NCBI RefSeq assembly: GCF_014356525.2
Contig: NC_052514.1
Span: forward strand, 8,098,837 to 8,162,836
DNA: 64,000 bases
Source of the DNA: Nilaparvata lugens
Taxonomy: Eukaryota > Arthropoda > Insecta > Hemiptera > Delphacidae
Direction of reading: 5' to 3'
Within the stretch, counting starts at the first letter, position 1, and each line of letters begins with the position of its first letter. Both the position numbers and the translations under genes were made by a program. Under the pieces are notes generated by a model. That model saw only the letters and a list, made by a program, of their open reading frames with translations. It made no database searches and was not told the DNA's origin. Positions 20,961-33,600 of this stretch are shown one piece after another.

Positions 20961-22320
20961 AATGTAATAAATTCAGTGTGATCAGCTGGTAACCTACTTT
21001 TGCGAACGAAGCCATCTTTGAAAAGGCTAGAAGGAGGGAAGTTTGAAATTGAAAACTAAAGGAGACATTAGCCACCCGGGAATGGGTGTTTTGATGAGCA
21101 AAATAAGTAGCTGATCATTCTTTAAAATTATACAAAAACTACAACATGATAATATTTTGATATTAGTAGGAATTAACAATCAATTCTGTCCAATCAAAAG
21201 CATAAATATAATATTGAAAAATTAGTTGGTTATTAGAATCCTTGACAAGTTATCACTGTTTTATTAGTCTACAAAATTATTTCCACTAAGTTAATTGATA
21301 CAGAAATAGCTAAATAGTATACTTTTCAATTTTTTACATAAAAAAGGACACTTGAAAATGGAATGAATGCTGAAAGTATGTGTTTATGTGAAAGAGTTTA
21401 AAGAGGGTACCGTACTAAGTTATGTAGCTATTCCTATTTGATTGAGCAATTTGATAGTCCTATTAAAATACTCTATTTTAACACTCATTTATTAATATCA
21501 AACAATATTCGTCAATCTATTGTTTGATCAATACACAATCAAACTTTTAAATCAAAAATTCTTAATCTCATCTCTTTTATTAGAGTTAAAAATAATATTC
21601 TTTTGAAAAGTATAGACGCAGGACCTCCTATAGACTATGTAGGAGGTCCTGGTTGATCTCAAATAAGTAGTAGGCTATTTTTATGTTTTTGTGAAAGAGA
21701 ATAAAATTTAGTTGAAGTGAATGATTTTTATGAATGACCGACATGAATTTGAGAAGTGATAAATGGAAAATGAAAAATAATTACAGAGAGAAGTATTAAA
21801 ATCAAAGAAAACTATGTAGAGTGAATAAGACAACGAAATATCTTGAAAAAATGCAATAACTGAAGGGTAGAAAAGGGTAGGCTCCAAGTAGCATGCATAA
21901 TTATTTCCAAGACAAATAAGCCATCATCAATATCAAAAGAGCATGCACTCAAAAAATTTCAATCATGATGTTATCAACTACGATTCAATATCAAAAATAT
22001 CATTGCAGTGATAGCACGGAGATATAATAGACTTGTATAATAACGCTATAATATAATAATTGACACATAACTTTTTTTGTTACCTACGGTACTTGACATA
22101 ACTTTCTAATGATAAAAGCTCCATGTTGCTCTGTATTACTTTCCGATACACAACTCACAAACAATTATTTAACAATAGAGTACTGTATATTATTCAAATT
22201 TCAGAAACTTCACTTTTGAAGAATAAAGGGATTAATTTTATTGAACAGATAAAAAAATGTATTGATGTTGGAGGATTAGGTTGACTAAACTTACTTTTTA
22301 TTTTACTGTGATCAAAACTA
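20961..22320. other. intergenic DNA upstream of MICU1
   Basis: AT-rich. The only structure seen is an 11-bp perfect stem (AGGACCTCCTA, 21620-21630, with 21640-21650) around a 9-nt loop. Confidence 0.45.
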
Positions 22321-22322
22321 AA

Positions 22323-23705
22323 AGGCTAGGCGCACACTAGTTAGTCAAGACAAGACAAGACATGATCAGACACGTTCAGTCACAATACTTCACATAGTTG
22401 CTTATGAAGACATGTCAAATTGCAATGACTAATCAGTGTGAGTCATGAGCGACAATGTGAAGTATTGTGACTAAACGTGGCTGATCATGTCTTGTCTTGT
22501 CTTGACTATCTGGTGTGTGCCCAGCCTTAGCTTTTTAATGAAAATCAAAACTTATGTAAAAATACAATAGAAAAATTATTGTTTCTCATAAACAACAGTA
22601 CAATATCACAAGAAAATATAAAACAAAGATATATTAAGTTATTATCCAAATTTATAAAATGCTATGGCTCAAAAATATAACAATGTAAAAATACAAAGAA
22701 ATATTTCTCATTTAATTGGCTCCTTTTACGTATTATCATGGAGAAACAATAGTGTAAGTAGATATCCCATGGTATAGGGCGTTTATGTCGCAACTTTTAC
22801 TGTTATCCCAAGCCGATTACTGTCGATTATTGTTGATTTTTACTGTTTTGGCCGGATAAGAGTGTATGAACAGCACAATATGAGAGGCTACCAGCGTCAT
22901 AAAGCTTCACGGGAAAGAACTACGTGGGCTATCGGCTTGAGATAACAGTAAAAGTTGCGACATAAACGCCCTAAGCCATGGGATATCTACTTATGCTATT
23001 TTTTATCTATGGTATTATCGCGTATTCTATCAAAAGCATAAAGAATTTCGTTGAACAATTACATTGAACTGAAATACCTGATCATAGGGTGAATGATTCA
23101 AGCTTATGAGTAAAGTAGGCTAGGCGCACATCAGTTAGTCAAGGCAAAATAAAACATAATCATACACGTTTAGTCACAATACTTCACATTGTTCACATGT
23201 CTAATTGCAATGACTAATCAGTGCGAATGGCGTCATAAGCAATAATGTGAAATATTGTGACTAAATGTGTCTGATCACGGTGGGATACTCACCCTGATTA
23301 TAGGGTGAATGATTTCAACTTATGAGTAAGGCTAGGCGCACATCAGTTAGTCAAGACAAGACGTAATCAGACACGTTTAGTCACAATACTTCACATGTCT
23401 AATTGCAATGACTAATCAGTGTGTGTTGCTTCTTAAGCAATTATGTAAAGTATTGTGACTAAATGTGTCTGATCATGTCTTGTCATGTCGTGACTAACTG
23501 GTGTGCGCCTAGCCTTAGGCTGGTCACACACCGATTAGTCAAAACAAGACTAGTCACGTTTAGTCACAATACTTCACATTGCTGCCTATGACGCAACACA
23601 AACTGATTAGACATTGCAATTAGACATGACTTCATAAGCAACTATGTGAAGTATTGTGACTAAACGTGACTAGTCTTGTTTTGACTAATCGGTGTGCGCC
23701 TAGCC
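22323..23705. repeat. cluster of four MITE family D foldbacks with one MITE E between
   Basis: MITE D (GGCTAGGCGCACA ... GTTAGTCAAGACAAGAC, arms meeting near AATTGCAATGACTAATCAGT) lies at 22323-22530, 23117-23280 (right end lost), 23330-23517 and 23517-23705. The flanks before the second and third copies (ATAGGGTGAATGATT...TATGAGTAA) are also repeated, so that part arose by tandem duplication of about 215 bp. Confidence 0.8.
22737..23012. repeat. MITE family E (GGGCGTTTATGTCGCAAC foldback)
   Basis: About 275-bp palindrome. Arms contain GTAAGTAGATATCCCATGG and TTTATGTCGCAACTTTTACT, ends near CATGGAGAAACAATAG. A second copy is at 55732-56009. Confidence 0.8.
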
Positions 23706-23751
23706 CAAGTATTGACTGTCAGCATACCTCATAATAAACACCAAAACTCAC

Positions 23752-24154
23752 TAGTAGTTCTGTGAATAGTATAGACCTCACGCAGTATTCTCATCCACAA
23801 GTACCTGATTGAAACTATAGACCTTATGGAAATACAGCAATAGACTGGCTTCGCCACACATCTGTGTAATCACTAGTCAGCTGATTTATGATGAATAATT
23901 TTATAGTCTGATTTTTACGGTAATATTGGCGTATGAAGGAGGCTCCTTTTACCTTTTATATTATCCTTGAAATGCAAAATTTCCAAAAACCTTGTATATA
24001 CGTCGACGCGCAATTTAAAAAGGAACATACCTGTCAAATTTCATGAAAATCTATTACCGCGTTTCGCCGTAAATGCGCAACATAAAAACATTTAAACATT
24101 AAGAGAAATGCCAAACCGTCGACTTGGTATCTTAGACCTCACTTCGCTCGGTCA
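23752..24154. repeat. element G copy
   Basis: About 400-bp dispersed repeat running from AGTAGTTCTGTGAATAGT through TATATACGTCGACGCGCAAT and TCATGAAAATCTATTACCGC to GACCTCACTTCGCTCGGTCA. Also at 54907-55289 and, partly, 40340-40626. Confidence 0.75.
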
Positions 24155-24530
24155 AAAATTCAATCAACTCTGACACCATGAAGTAAATCTCACTACATAG
24201 ACGAGGAAGAATGGACGCGTGCTTTTTATGCGCTCTTTTTTATTATTTATAGGAGGCTTGACATCAACGATACAAGCAAATGACCTTGACTAGTATAGCA
24301 ATAGCAGCCGATCAGTTTGAATGTAGACGCCGGTTAGCCGCGATAGCTACCCACTGCATACATGAACCGAGCAAAACATGCTTTCTAGGAGATTAGGTGA
24401 GTTTGAAATATGTACCTATTAAAAAATAACAAAGATATATGAAATTTGATTGAATTCACGAAAATATTCATACTATACCGTATAATGAAGAATTAATTTT
24501 AAAGTACCCTTTTTAAAAAACTTTTTTCCA
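24155..24530. other. intergenic DNA without recognised features
   Basis: No gene or repeat recognised. Confidence 0.4.
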
Positions 24531-24582
24531 AAAACACTTTACATAAAACACAACTAGGTTTTTTCCAAATTAAATATTATTT

Positions 24583-24890
24583 TCAGTAGACAAATGTAAA
24601 AAGGGTATTTTCAGTACTGTAGACAAATAGAAAAAAATTTTTTGAAAAAAGGGTACCAGTATGAACTATCATTTTCAGTAGGCAAATATGAAAAAAGTTT
24701 TGGAAAAAGGGTATGAACTATAATTTTCAGTAGACAAATATGAAAAAAGTTTTGAAAAAAGGGTATGAACTATTATTCTCAGAAGACAATATGAAAAAAG
24801 TTTTGAAAAAAGGGTATGAACTATATTATTTACAGTAGACAAATATTAAAAAAGTTTTGAAAAAAGGGTATGAACTATTATTTTCATATA
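24583..24890. repeat. minisatellite, about 53-bp unit, roughly five to six copies
   Basis: Unit contains TTTTCAGTAGACAAATATGA, AAAAAGTTTTGAAAAAAGGG and TATGAACTATTA. The first units are more diverged than the last three. Confidence 0.85.
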
Positions 24891-24969
24891 GAGTAACGAT
24901 TCAAGTAGCCCTACTGGAATACTTTATTGTACAAATATTGAACATTTCAATCTTAATAAAAAGACTAAG

Positions 24970-25140
24970 TGCCGGTTGCACAAAAGCCTGTTAAATTTCA
25001 ATTGTGATTAAATTTCACGAGGACCAATCAGAAAAGCCTCCTTCCCCCCAAAAAACCCGCCTATATTGTCCAACCATAGATTTATTAAAAATCGAGATAC
25101 CGGTTTTGATTGTTACACCATTATCAGTCTCTGGTGAACT
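24970..25140. repeat. half of a MITE A next to a Penelope-like terminal motif
   Basis: GTGCCGGTTGCACAAAAGCC starts a MITE A arm with no matching partner. It is followed by GAGATACCGGTTTTGATTGT and ACACCATTATCAGTCTCTGG, the sequence type seen again at 56640-56700 and 57030-57180. Confidence 0.55.
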
Positions 25141-26500
25141 GGAAAAATTTAATTGTTCATTGTTTTAATGTAATTAACATTATCAACTTACACTTCATTA
25201 TTTTTATTTTTACTTGCAACTGCCGAACAATCGTTGTTTACAAAAATGTTATGAAGATTAGGATTAAATAATAATATAATACTTGAAATAAATGTAAGCC
25301 TATTCAGAATTTGGCTGAACTCATACGAATAAACTGTTCATCAGTGAATTATTATTATTAATCTTGAAATAGTTATTTTTCTGAATGTATAATACATTTA
25401 TTTCAAAAGTGTTCACTGTTACATTTGAATCGGAGACATACAAAATTGGTTGAGCTTGAAAAATTGTTTTAGAAGTACGGCAGGCTGTAAACTCAGTTAC
25501 TAACTTTTATAGGAAACGTTTTTCTAACAAATGAATTTTTCAGTTTTGTATTTTCAACTTTTTGCATACAGAAAAACATTGCTTAGATGCTCAGTCATGA
25601 TGAAAAAGGGTTGGATTTAGAAATGTATAGAGACAAGTCTAGTCTGCGAGTTATTAAAAGAATATTATAAAATAATAATTCTATATTCTATCTAGGTAAT
25701 CTATATAATAAATCTATTATAATAATAATCTATATAATAATGATTCTATATTCTTTATTGATTCATACAACAAGTAAATCATCAAAAATGATAGTATTAT
25801 TATATTCAAGGAAAATAAACTATACCTATCTAGTGAAACTCTGCTTAATGAACACTTATTGTATTATTTAATCTTCGAGGAAAACCCAATGCATTCAAAT
25901 GAATGATTACCAGTTCAATTTTGGATCTTTTTTGTTCTATCAGTATATATTTATCAATCGGCAACGATTAATAGAGTAAATTATTTTTTGTTGTCATTAA
26001 ACTCTGAAGATTTTCATAATCTTAGTTTTTTAAACGTACTAGTAGTTTTCTAGACAATATACTATCAATTTGAGCATTTATCTTGTTTTCTGAGATAGGT
26101 AGCTAAATTAAAAGAAATGAATCGTTTAATAATAATTATTATTAATTCATTAGCATTTAAATAACTACAATATCTTAGTAATTTCCATCTGTAAATTAAA
26201 AGTTCATTTCAATTGTTAAACAAAGCGCAACCAAAACCTTTCTTATTTTAACTTCAAAATTATATCTTTTTAAATGTTATCTGAATTTGGGAGAGAAATA
26301 GTACAAGGAGTATCCTTAGTTTTTCTCTCCCAATCAGTGCTTCTTTGTGAAAAATATAAATAAATAAATATAAAATTGTAATTGCTGTTGGGGAAATAAA
26401 ATAATTCGAGTCAATAAGATTCAAAAAAGTTTTCAACGGTACAAGGATATTTTTCTGATGTTGTAGTTTGCTATCAATCGAGCTAGTACCGGTGTAAGTC
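25141..26500. other. intergenic DNA upstream of dib
   Basis: AT-rich. 26125-26195 is a repeat J end. 26275-26370 (TTTGGGAGAGAAATAGTACA ... TTTTTCTCTCCCAA ... AATAAATAAA) resembles 51520-51610 and looks like a mobile 3'-end fragment. Confidence 0.4.
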
Positions 26501-26800
26501 ATCTCAACAATATCTTGTTTATTCCCACTAAGTTTTTGGTAAGATTGTCCAGAAAAACAAGAGATTAGATACGGCTAGTGACATGCTGGTCTTTGCAATA
26601 ATTTGTTCGAAACAAAACTGATTAATTTTATTCGTGAGAAGCTGTCCAGTCGCAGGCAGGCCAGGCCAGCATAATGTCGTTGACTGCGACATTTTTTAAA
26701 AATCTGAGTTCCCAGTAAAATTGACTGCTGGCCTGTTCAAAAATCGTGGATTAGCTGGGAACTGGGTGATATCATCGATTAATTCATTCACTTTTCAAGA

Positions 26801-26822
26801 ATGAGTCTGCTGAAAGCTTCAT
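26801..26822 (+). CDS. dib: dib exon 1 (start codon, 22 nt)
   Basis: ATG AGT CTG CTG AAA GCT TCA T, followed by the strong donor GTGAGTAT, encodes MSLLKAS. The single leftover T joins the GT that opens exon 2 to give Cys, reading MSLLKASCFVRTWRS, a basic amphipathic mitochondrial presequence that resembles the start of Drosophila Dib. A 14-codon upstream ORF (26674-26718) would lie in the 5'UTR if transcription starts before it. The distance to exon 2 (4 kb) is the main uncertainty. Confidence 0.65.
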
Positions 26823-29800
26823 GTGAGTATTGAAATTCATTTTTGATAGAACTCTGATTTTTCATAGATAGATCAAATTTTTCATCTTGGATAAAAATGT
26901 GATTCATAAAAAACAATTATTTGATGTGAGATATATTATACTCTTAATACAAGATGTGAGATATTTTATCCTTGAAACAAATATTCATCTCAGATAAATA
27001 ATTATATTTTATGTGAAATTCAAAAGCTAGGATGTTATTTAAGCTGGATTTACACCAAAGTTATTAACATTTTGTTTTAACTTAATCCTTATAGATTCTA
27101 TCAGATTGAACATAACTTATCATACATATGATGAACATATGTGTTTGTCAAGTTCCGTTCAATCAAATAGAATCTATAAGGATTAAGTTATTAACATTTT
27201 GTTAATAACTTTGGTGTAAACCCAACTTAAGACTACCTGATATATCATGTGTAGACCTGTATTTGTTTGAAATTTAATTTTTTCCAATCAATCACAGAAT
27301 AGGGAAGAGTGTTCTAAGCTATAAGACTGTTATTCTATGAGACTATATTTCAAGTATTTTTTTATTTGATGACACCAAAAGGAATTGACCAAGTTGAAAG
27401 TGAATAATATAGAATAGCCAAGGAACATTTTGGTAGAACAATCTTGAATTTTCCAGGCAGGATCCTGTATACTCATGTAAACGTATTTTAAAAAGAGATT
27501 CGTGAAAATATAAAAAAATGTAAATATAAATCTGAGTAGGCTTTTAAATTATTTTGTCACGACATGTTTCGGCTACTAATGCCATTTTCATTTTATTTTA
27601 TTTATATTAAAAGTAGCCCTAAAGAAAAAAAGACTATTAAAAAAATGGTATGTGTAGTACAAAGTAAGGCAACTGTATGATTTCTCAAAAATGTTGTATC
27701 CTCTAACATCATTATTTCTTAAGGTTTCATATTTCAAAATATCAAATTATTTTTGAAATATTGATGTTGGAGGGTACAAAATTTTCGAGAAATCATACAG
27801 TTACTTTACTTTGTACTACATAATTTGTTTTATAAATTTATGTTCACGAATATCTTTTTAAAAACACGATTGCATGAGTATACAGGTTCCTGCCTTGAAA
27901 ATCCAAGATTGTTCTACCAACATGTTCCTTGGATATTATAGTACCTATCTATATCATTCACTTTATAGGGGTACTGAAGTTTTTTTTAGGGCTACTCTTG
28001 AATATAAATAAAAATATAAATCCAAGTACCCTTTTCAAAATGGTTTATACTCACAACATGTTTCGGCTATATGATGACATTTTCAAATAGGTACTGATAA
28101 TTATTAGAATACATTATAAATTGTCGATCATAATAAAATGAAGGGTACCTACTTGATAATTTATGTTTTGTTTCAATATCTATATTATATTTTTAACGCA
28201 AGCTTTTTGATTTTTCAGTTAATTCTAGAAAATTTTAAAGTCTTGGAAATATTAAGAAAAATTATAGAAATGATCAAATGAATAAAAGTTACTGCTAAAA
28301 ATGACAGGTCATGAACCTCTTGTCCTTCCAATGTTGTTTTTTGTTTTGCGTATGAACTGCGTCTCCATTTCCTATGGAGAAAAAATCCTGAATCTTATGA
28401 ATAATTCAGAAGCTGTAGTTGATACAAATCGCGCTCCACACCATCACCAATAAATCACAAGATATTTTAGATAAGATTTGAATTCTTCAAGTTCTATAAA
28501 GAACGAAACTTGAGCTTTCATGTTAGTTTTTGAGTTTTCCATGTTATGAAAAAATAACATGCTTACATGTTGAGCTTTTTCATGTTAATGTGTATTTGTT
28601 ACAATTTAAAGGGATTTTTATCTCATTTAGTGCAGTTTGCACATCAGTGTCAGTTTAAACTGGATTAAATCCATATATCGAGTCTTGTTTGTTATAAAGT
28701 ACCTAGATCATTTTGAGTTTAATTTAAGCCTCCATCTAATTAGATTAAGTTTGAGTTTTGACAAAGCAAAAGGCCCTTATAGAGATCATTTTTTTCAAAT
28801 GAAACTTTAAAATTTATTGGAATCAGCCTCCTATAGATTTTTGAGAAAAAATTTGGTTTTCACTTGGGTAAGAAGTAAATCATAGATGCTAAATCATTAT
28901 CACTTTCCTTGCCCTATTACCATAGGTAAAGAAAGTATTGCTTTCCGAAAAAAATTAAGGTACCCCAATTTCTAAATTTCTATACGTTTCAAGGTCCCCT
29001 GAGTCCAAAAAAGTTGTTTTTGGGTATTGGTCTGTATGTGTGTGTGTGTATGAGTGTATGTGCGTCTGTGTACACGATATCTCATCTCCCAATTCACGGA
29101 ATGATTGGAAATTTGGAACTTTAGGTCCTTACAATATAAGGATCCGACACGAACAATTTCGATCTAATGCAATTCAAGATGGCGGATAAAATGGCGAAAA
29201 TGTTGTCAAAAACAGGGGTTTTCGCGATTTTCTCGAAAACAGATCCAACGATTTTGATCAAATTTATACATAAAATAGTCATTGATAAGCTCTATCAACT
29301 GCCACAAGTCCCATATCTGTAGAAATTCCAGGAAATCCGCCTCATCTATGCAAATTTGATTTTAGATTCCCAATTATCAGGCTTCAGATACGATTTGAAC
29401 AAAAAAAATTCAAGTGGAAAAGATTCAGCATGAAAATCTCTACAATTAATGTTCAGTAACATTTTCACCTAAAATTCAGAATAAGCTCGAAATTCGAGAA
29501 AATATTATTTCAATTGGAAACTGTTGGAACCTGTTGATTCTATTAAATCATTCACTATGAAGAGATAGCAGACTTCGGGTGTCTCCAGCGTTATTGTCCT
29601 GTCACCAGCTGGCTTGGATCTTTGAATAGTAGACTTGAGATGCGCGTGAACACTAGCGTCAGGTGATACATTTTCATGATTTTTGAGTTTTTAAGCCACC
29701 ATCTGATTAGATTAAGTTTGAGTTTTTCATTATAATATAATACTAGCCGTCAGGCTCGCTTCGCTCGCCATATCCGTCTAGCCAGGGGGCTCCACCCCCT

Positions 29801-30588
29801 AGACTCCCGACTGGATCGTCCAAAAATGAGATCAGCGGGCTCGCTTCGCTCGCCTGCATGTAGACTTCAGCGGAACCTCTGTACCGAATTCTGGACCCCC
29901 GACTGGATTGTCCAAAAATGAGATCAGCGGGCTCGCTTCGCTCGCCTGCATGTCGACCTCAACGGTACCTCTGTACCGAATTTGAACGTATTATATCAAT
30001 TTGATCTCGAAAAACACCTGTTACTTTATCGGCGTATCTTTGGCGAACAAAATTCTTCCACCTCAGTTAAACCTGTGTACTGAATTTTTTAAAATATATT
30101 TCCATCAATTATTGAAAAAGGTGAGGAAACGAAGAAAAGCTGAGAAAACGCTAATTTCGGCTAATTGGATAAATTGGTATTTTGGAGGTCCTGGATAAAT
30201 GCATTTCAATCTTCAACTTGGTGCCAACCTAACAAAGTCAACTCAACTTAATGCCAACCTGACAAAATTTTTTATTTAATTACCAGAACAACTGTTTCGA
30301 AGAGGTACTCTCTCTAGATTATAGTTCTATATTAACATATGGTATGGACATTTCAATTATTATAATTTTAAGATATTGGAATAAGAAGAATATACATGCT
30401 AAAAGAACTTTAAACCCTTAAAAACCACCCTTAGAGTTAAAATATCGCCAAAAGATTTCTTAGTGCGCCTCTGAAGGGCCAACTGAACATACCTACCAAA
30501 TTTGAACGTTTTTGGTCCGGTAGATTTTTAGTTCTGCGAGTGAGTGAGCCAGTCAGTCAGTCAGTCAGTGAGTGAGTGCCATATCGAT

Positions 30589-30649
<61 letters not shown>

Positions 30650-33600
30650 TTAAAATTTATATATTAATATTTTATTATATATATTCTAGTGTCCCCACAC
30701 AGGGTAGCCTAAAAGGAACACATATATTAGAAATTAGGAAACAATATTGTATTTTTTTTTAATAGAAAATTGAATAATAATAAATTGAGTTACAAGTTTC
30801 CAGTAGACGCTATAGTAACTGTATCTTTAGTTTTGATCTTTTGATAACAATGTTGTTAATAAAATTGATTTTGGCGATGAATTGAACAGGTTTCGTGCGA
30901 ACATGGAGAAGCGTGGTGATTCGGACAGCGAGCAGCAATGGGCCGCAAGCCAACACAGACCCCAGCAGCACCCCCGAGCAGAAGCTGATGAAGAAATGGG
31001 GAACGGACAACGTGCGAATCGCACAGCAACTGGAGGAGGGCACAGTCAAGCCTTTCAACACCATTCCTGGACCCAGGTCGTTCTCATTCCTCGGCACTAA
31101 ACCGCTCTTCTGGAAGATTGTCGGTGAGTGTAATATTATTCAATCACAAATTTGAGATTGTTTATTTAGTCTATAATAATAAATGGAAATATGTTTGTTT
31201 AAAAAATAGCCTACTCAAATTTAAATGTACTTTTTTGTTAAAATGAATCATTTATTTGCCAAAAAACAAAATACAAAAAACTTATAAAAGAAAAAACAAG
31301 CACATGCTACTGCACTTAACTAAAATACATAAATGTTAATTTATTCAATTTTCAATTATATATTTTTAATGGCATTGCTAGCATAGACAATTAGTCTGTT
31401 CGCTAGCAATGAGTTGAGATTGAATAGTAATTAATAATAATATTCTTCAATGTTGTTTTCCATCACGAACTGCTTATTATTAAATCACTTTTTGCTTTTG
31501 GAAAAAACGACTAGCAGTCAAATATTTTAAAATAAATGAATAAATCACTCACTGGACAACTAATTGGACAACTAGTTCTTATTCATTTATTGTAAAATAT
31601 TTGACAAGTTGGACAACTAGTTGTCCAGTGAGTGATTTATTGTAAAATATTTGACTGCTAGTCGTTTTTTCCAAAAGCAAAAAGTGATTTAATAATAATA
31701 ATACAGTAATATATTCAGAAAAATAATAAATAATGATGTTCTCACACTTTGCAACATTTAATATGGAGCTTTCATATTAATTTTTAAAAACCCTGGACCA
31801 CAAATGAGAAATTAAAAATTTACGGATTTCATCTTTATTATATTAGTTTTCTATGAACAATTTCATTTGAAATGCTAAAATTTTTTTGTGTGCATTACTT
31901 AATCACAAAATTAAAACAATATTTTGAAAAAAAAAATGTTAGATTTAACCCAGTCATCAATTAGAGTAATAAAGTTTTTATTTATTTTATGTGTTAACAA
32001 ATTTATAGGAATTTTATTTATGAGAATATTGCAGTTGTGATCAAATTGCCTTCTGCTTACTGAGAGTCTGGAAAATCGAATTATAAATTGATTTGTAATT
32101 AGTGGTCGAGTATTGTAGCTGAGTGCACGGGGGTGGTGAGTGTTTGGCTTTATTGATATTTATTAAAATAAATATTTATTTATTTACAAAGCAAATGCCA
32201 CTAATGTAATAATATTGGTAGATCAAATAATAAGGTAGTCCTTGTGCTATTTTTCTTCCAAATTTGTAGGAGACAAAGTCCAAGATAAGTTTAGAATTTC
32301 ACGTGTACAATTTTTATAAAATTTTAGTCCATAATAAACATGAAAACTATAAATTTTGAATTTAGATGGCTTGAATTTCAGATTCAAAATTCAATTTTAT
32401 TAAGCCAAGACACTTCACAACTGGATATGTCAACAGGTATTGAAAAATCTTCTTCTTTGACTGTGCCTTATCCCATTTGAATGGGGTCGGCATTCCTTCC
32501 TATTATTCTGCCTCTCCACAAAGCCCTATCCAATGCTTGCTCTCTCCTCCAACCACTCTCCCGCAAGTCAGCCGCTATTCTATCTCCCTACCTCGTCCTC
32601 TCACACCATCCAAAACCAAATCCTGCACTCTTCGTCCAACATAATCCTCCTCCCGTCGCTGTACATGCCCAAACCACCTCATCCTTGTCTCCTGCATTTT
32701 CTTTCCCAGTGGTCCAACTTTTACAGTGCCTCTGATCAATTCATTTCTTATTTTATCTCTTCTTGTAACCCCACACATCCATCTTAGCATTCTCATCTCA
32801 GCCACCTCCATCTTTCGTTCCTGTTTCTTTGAAATGGGCCATGTTTCTGTTCCATACAGCATAGCTGGCCTCACAACTGATCTATACACTTTTCCCTCTT
32901 TTGACAATTCACTCTCTTATCAAAAGAACACCACTCATTTTTCTCCAGTTCATCCATCCAGGTATTTTAGGTATTGAAAAATACATAAAATAAATAAATA
33001 GAATAGCAGGAGCTTACAAAAAATAGAGCACGTCACATAATTAATTGATTAATTAGAAATATTCCAGTCAAATACACTTGAAAATACTAATTACTCATAA
33101 TCGTTGAATGATTTGGGTTGAATCACGACTTTTCTTTTGAATCTTTCTGTAAATGAGTACTTAAACGAATGAAAATATGTTCAAAAATACTCAAATCAGT
33201 ATTGTTCAGTTTGTGTGACTTTACGATCACTCTGTAAATTTGTAAGCAAGAGAAATATAACATGAGTGGTACCGTATTCGAATGAAAATATTAAGTTTAT
33301 ATTAAAAAAGACTCAATTCATAAAATCGTTGAGCGTTTATCAGTTTGTGCGAATTTTCGATCTCTCAGTAAATAATTGTCGTTGAGATAATGAGAATACG
33401 AATGAAAAAATACCAAAGTTATTATGGTTGAGTACGGTAATTTTGAAAGACTCTAATCATGGTACTCGTGGAGTGATTCACGTTTGGCGATTTTTCGATT
33501 TTCTGTACATGTAAAATTTCATTGGATCTGTTTATGAAGTTCTTCATACGTGGAGTCGTTATTTCTATTGTTAGGTACTTTCATTTTACCTATTATATAA

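Noticed and set aside
24583..24890. CRISPR-like array
   Set aside because: Units are contiguous and diverged without unique spacers; the host is a eukaryote; a plain minisatellite.
30882..31100. Gln/Ala-rich + strand frame overlapping dib exon 2
   Set aside because: Wrong register; only the frame with the PGPR motif joins exon 3 in phase.
32481..32977. + strand open frames rich in Pro/Ser/His
   Set aside because: Shadows of the minus-strand reverse transcriptase fragment.
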